DNA of 21,813 nt, taken from assembly GCA_032988165.1 (NCBI GenBank), contig JANTQF010000479.1:1-21813 (forward strand), in the 5' to 3' direction. Source of the stretch: Emmonsiellopsis sp. PD_33 (Eukaryota; Ascomycota; Eurotiomycetes; Onygenales; Ajellomycetaceae). This document shows, piece by piece, positions 20,530-21,813 of the stretch. Both the position numbers and the translations under genes were made by a program. The notes under the pieces are model-generated. The model was not told the DNA's origin. It was given only the letters and a program-made list of their open reading frames with translations, and ran no database searches. Every line of letters starts with the position of its first letter. The first letter of the stretch is position 1.

Positions 20530-20755
20530 AAATTAGTTTATAAGATTCTTTATAAGATTTCCTATATTTTGATATATATTACGATTAGTCATCAGCTATA
20601 TCAATGAAGTTATTAGGGAATAAATAGTTTAATAAAAATTAGAAAAAACTATAAATCACTAAAATCTTACTTAATATAGATGATGACTAATCATAATATA
20701 TATCAAAATATCAGGAATTTTATGAAGAATATCATTGATATCTTTATATTTAGAA
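20530..20755. repeat. Palindromic unit 1
   Basis: The left arm contains CCTATATTTTGATATATATT and GATTAGTCATCAG. The right arm contains GATGATGACTAATC and ATATATATCAAAATATCAGG. This is the most diverged unit. Its outer right border reads GATATCTTTATATTT, the same border word as in unit 3. Ends are approximate. Confidence 0.75.
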
Positions 20756-20836
20756 ATGCCTGAAATTGAAAGAGATTATTAACTTTTTTCAGATAGAAAT
20801 ATATGGTATAATACTAAAATATAGGGATATTTCTAT

Positions 20837-21120
20837 AAATACTCAATATTTTTAGAAATGGAGATATTAGTTAAATTCCCTGCTTGATTTCCTACATTTT
20901 AATATATATCACACTTAGTCAGCATCTGTATTTAGAAAGTTATTTAGTAATGAAAATTTTTTCCTACTTTTTAGTATTATAATGAAATTTTTTTCAAATC
21001 TTAATAACTTTCTTAATATAGATGCTGACTAAGTGTGATATATATTAAAATGTAGGAAATCAAGCAGGGAATTTAACTAATATCTCCATTTTTAAAAATA
21101 TTAAGTATTTAGTGAAGAAT
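20837..21120. repeat. Palindromic unit 2, the best preserved
   Basis: Arms of about 110 bases pair almost without mismatch, from AAATACTCAATATTTTTAGA on the left to the inverse ending at 21120 on the right. They pass through GGAGATATTAGTTAAATTCC, CTGCTTGATTTCCTACATTT and CACACTTAGTCAGCATC. I see only a handful of differences between the arms. The central loop of about 50 bases is itself rich in A and T runs. Confidence 0.85.
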
Positions 21121-21202
21121 TCTAGAAAATATGCCTTTTTCATTAACTTTTATTATGGTTTTGAATAGAAAACCTTAAATATTTAAGCTAATTTTATAGT
21201 TT

Positions 21203-21455
21203 ACTTAAATATAAAGATATCAATGAGATTCTTCACTTAATTCCCTATATTTTAATATACATTACGCTTAGTCAGCATCAATATTTAGAGAGTTACTAGG
21301 AATTGAAAAATTTTCACTTAAAGTATAAAAAGTAGGAATTTTTTTTCAAATCTTAATAACTTTCTCAATATAGATGCTGACTAAGCATGATATCTATTAA
21401 AATATAGGAAAATAAGTAGAGAATCTTATTGATATCTTTATATTTTAAAATATAT
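21203..21455. repeat. Palindromic unit 3
   Basis: The left arm starts AAATATAAAGATATCAATGA and carries CGCTTAGTCAGCATC. The right arm carries GATGCTGACTAAGCATG and ends TTATTGATATCTTTATATTT. The palindrome continues inward through AGTTACTAGGAATTG and its inverse. Confidence 0.8.
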
Positions 21456-21552
21456 AATAATAATAGTATTATTATAAGAAATATCTCTTGTTATATTTAC
21501 TTTTATTATTATTTTAATTAAAAAACTAAGATATCTCTATTAATTATAAGTT

Positions 21553-21811
21553 ATTTTTAAATATAAAGACTTTAAAATGATTCTATATTAAATTTCATAC
21601 AATTTTATATATACCATGCTTAGTCATAACTTATATTTAGAAAGTTATTTAGATTTAAAGAGATTTTCTCCTTTTTTATATTTTTCAGTGAAAATTTTTC
21701 ATTTCCTAATAACTTTCTAAATATAGATGATGACTAAGCGTAGTATATATCAAAATGTAGGAAATTAAATAGGGAATCATATTAAGGCCTTTATATTTAA
21801 ATATATTTAAT
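21553..21811. repeat. Palindromic unit 4, at the window edge
   Basis: The left arm carries AAATATAAAGACTTTAAAAT and GCTTAGTCATAAC. The right arm carries GATGATGACTAAGCGTAG, AAAATGTAGGAAATTAAATA and CCTTTATATTTAAATATA. The array may continue beyond the window. Confidence 0.8.
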
Positions 21812-21813
21812 AC

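Larger units (their letters stand above)
20290..21813. repeat. AT-rich tandem array of palindromic units (about 350-bp period), open at the window edge
   Basis: The core TTAGTCAGCATC or a variant occurs on + at 20585, 20915, 21268 and 21620, with the inverse GATGCTGACTAA-type core at 20685, 21027, 21379 and 21732. Left cores are 330, 353 and 352 bases apart; left-to-right spacing within a unit is about 100-117. Each unit is therefore a long imperfect palindrome with arms of roughly 100 bases, and the units are in tandem. No coding frame is present. It may be a foldback/MITE-like element amplified in tandem or a satellite. C/G to T/A differences between units are compatible with RIP. Confidence 0.85.

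Noticed and set aside
1..21813. tRNA or rRNA genes
   Set aside because: No paired A-box and B-box motifs or rRNA core sequences were seen on either strand when read by eye; a covariance-model scan was not possible.

Overview
The window looks like nuclear DNA of a filamentous ascomycete, most likely a eurotiomycete (Eurotiales/Onygenales type). The reasons are short GT-AG introns with CTRAY branch sites, a pyruvate carboxylase very like the Aspergillus enzymes I know, a fungal RING protein, a fungal NLR-type protein, and two AT-rich repeat blocks that look RIP-degraded. The order was judged from protein resemblance only; no search was run.

Layout. 1-3190 is a repeat block with no gene. It is dominated by the word AGTAA and its complement and holds three separate minisatellites: about 98 bp arranged as an A/B higher-order repeat, 46 bp, and 77 bp. 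3191-4293 is a C-rich leader for a two-exon RING zinc-finger gene on + (4294-5350). 5351-8556 has no gene I can support; it is full of microsatellites and G-rich tracts. pyc on + (9112-12826, three exons, 1,197 aa) follows, with a probable intron in its 5' leader. After a 1.3 kb spacer comes the intronless dim1/DIB1 spliceosome gene on + (14145-14576). Tail to tail with it lies a two-exon gene on - (19369-15250). Spliced, it encodes a 1,296-aa PNP_UDP - NACHT - ankyrin protein, a fungal NLR/STAND architecture. 19370-20290 is its upstream region. 20290-21813 is extremely AT-rich and carries a tandem array of about 350-bp units, each a long imperfect palindrome, running to the window edge.

The genes do not form a pathway. 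pyc (anaplerosis) and dim1 (splicing) are conserved housekeeping genes. The RING and NLR genes are accessory-type genes lying next to the two AT-rich blocks. The best candidates for a second look are the NLR with its intron at the effector/NACHT boundary, the palindromic array with matched arms, the higher-order minisatellite, and an abrupt synonymous-base switch inside dim1.
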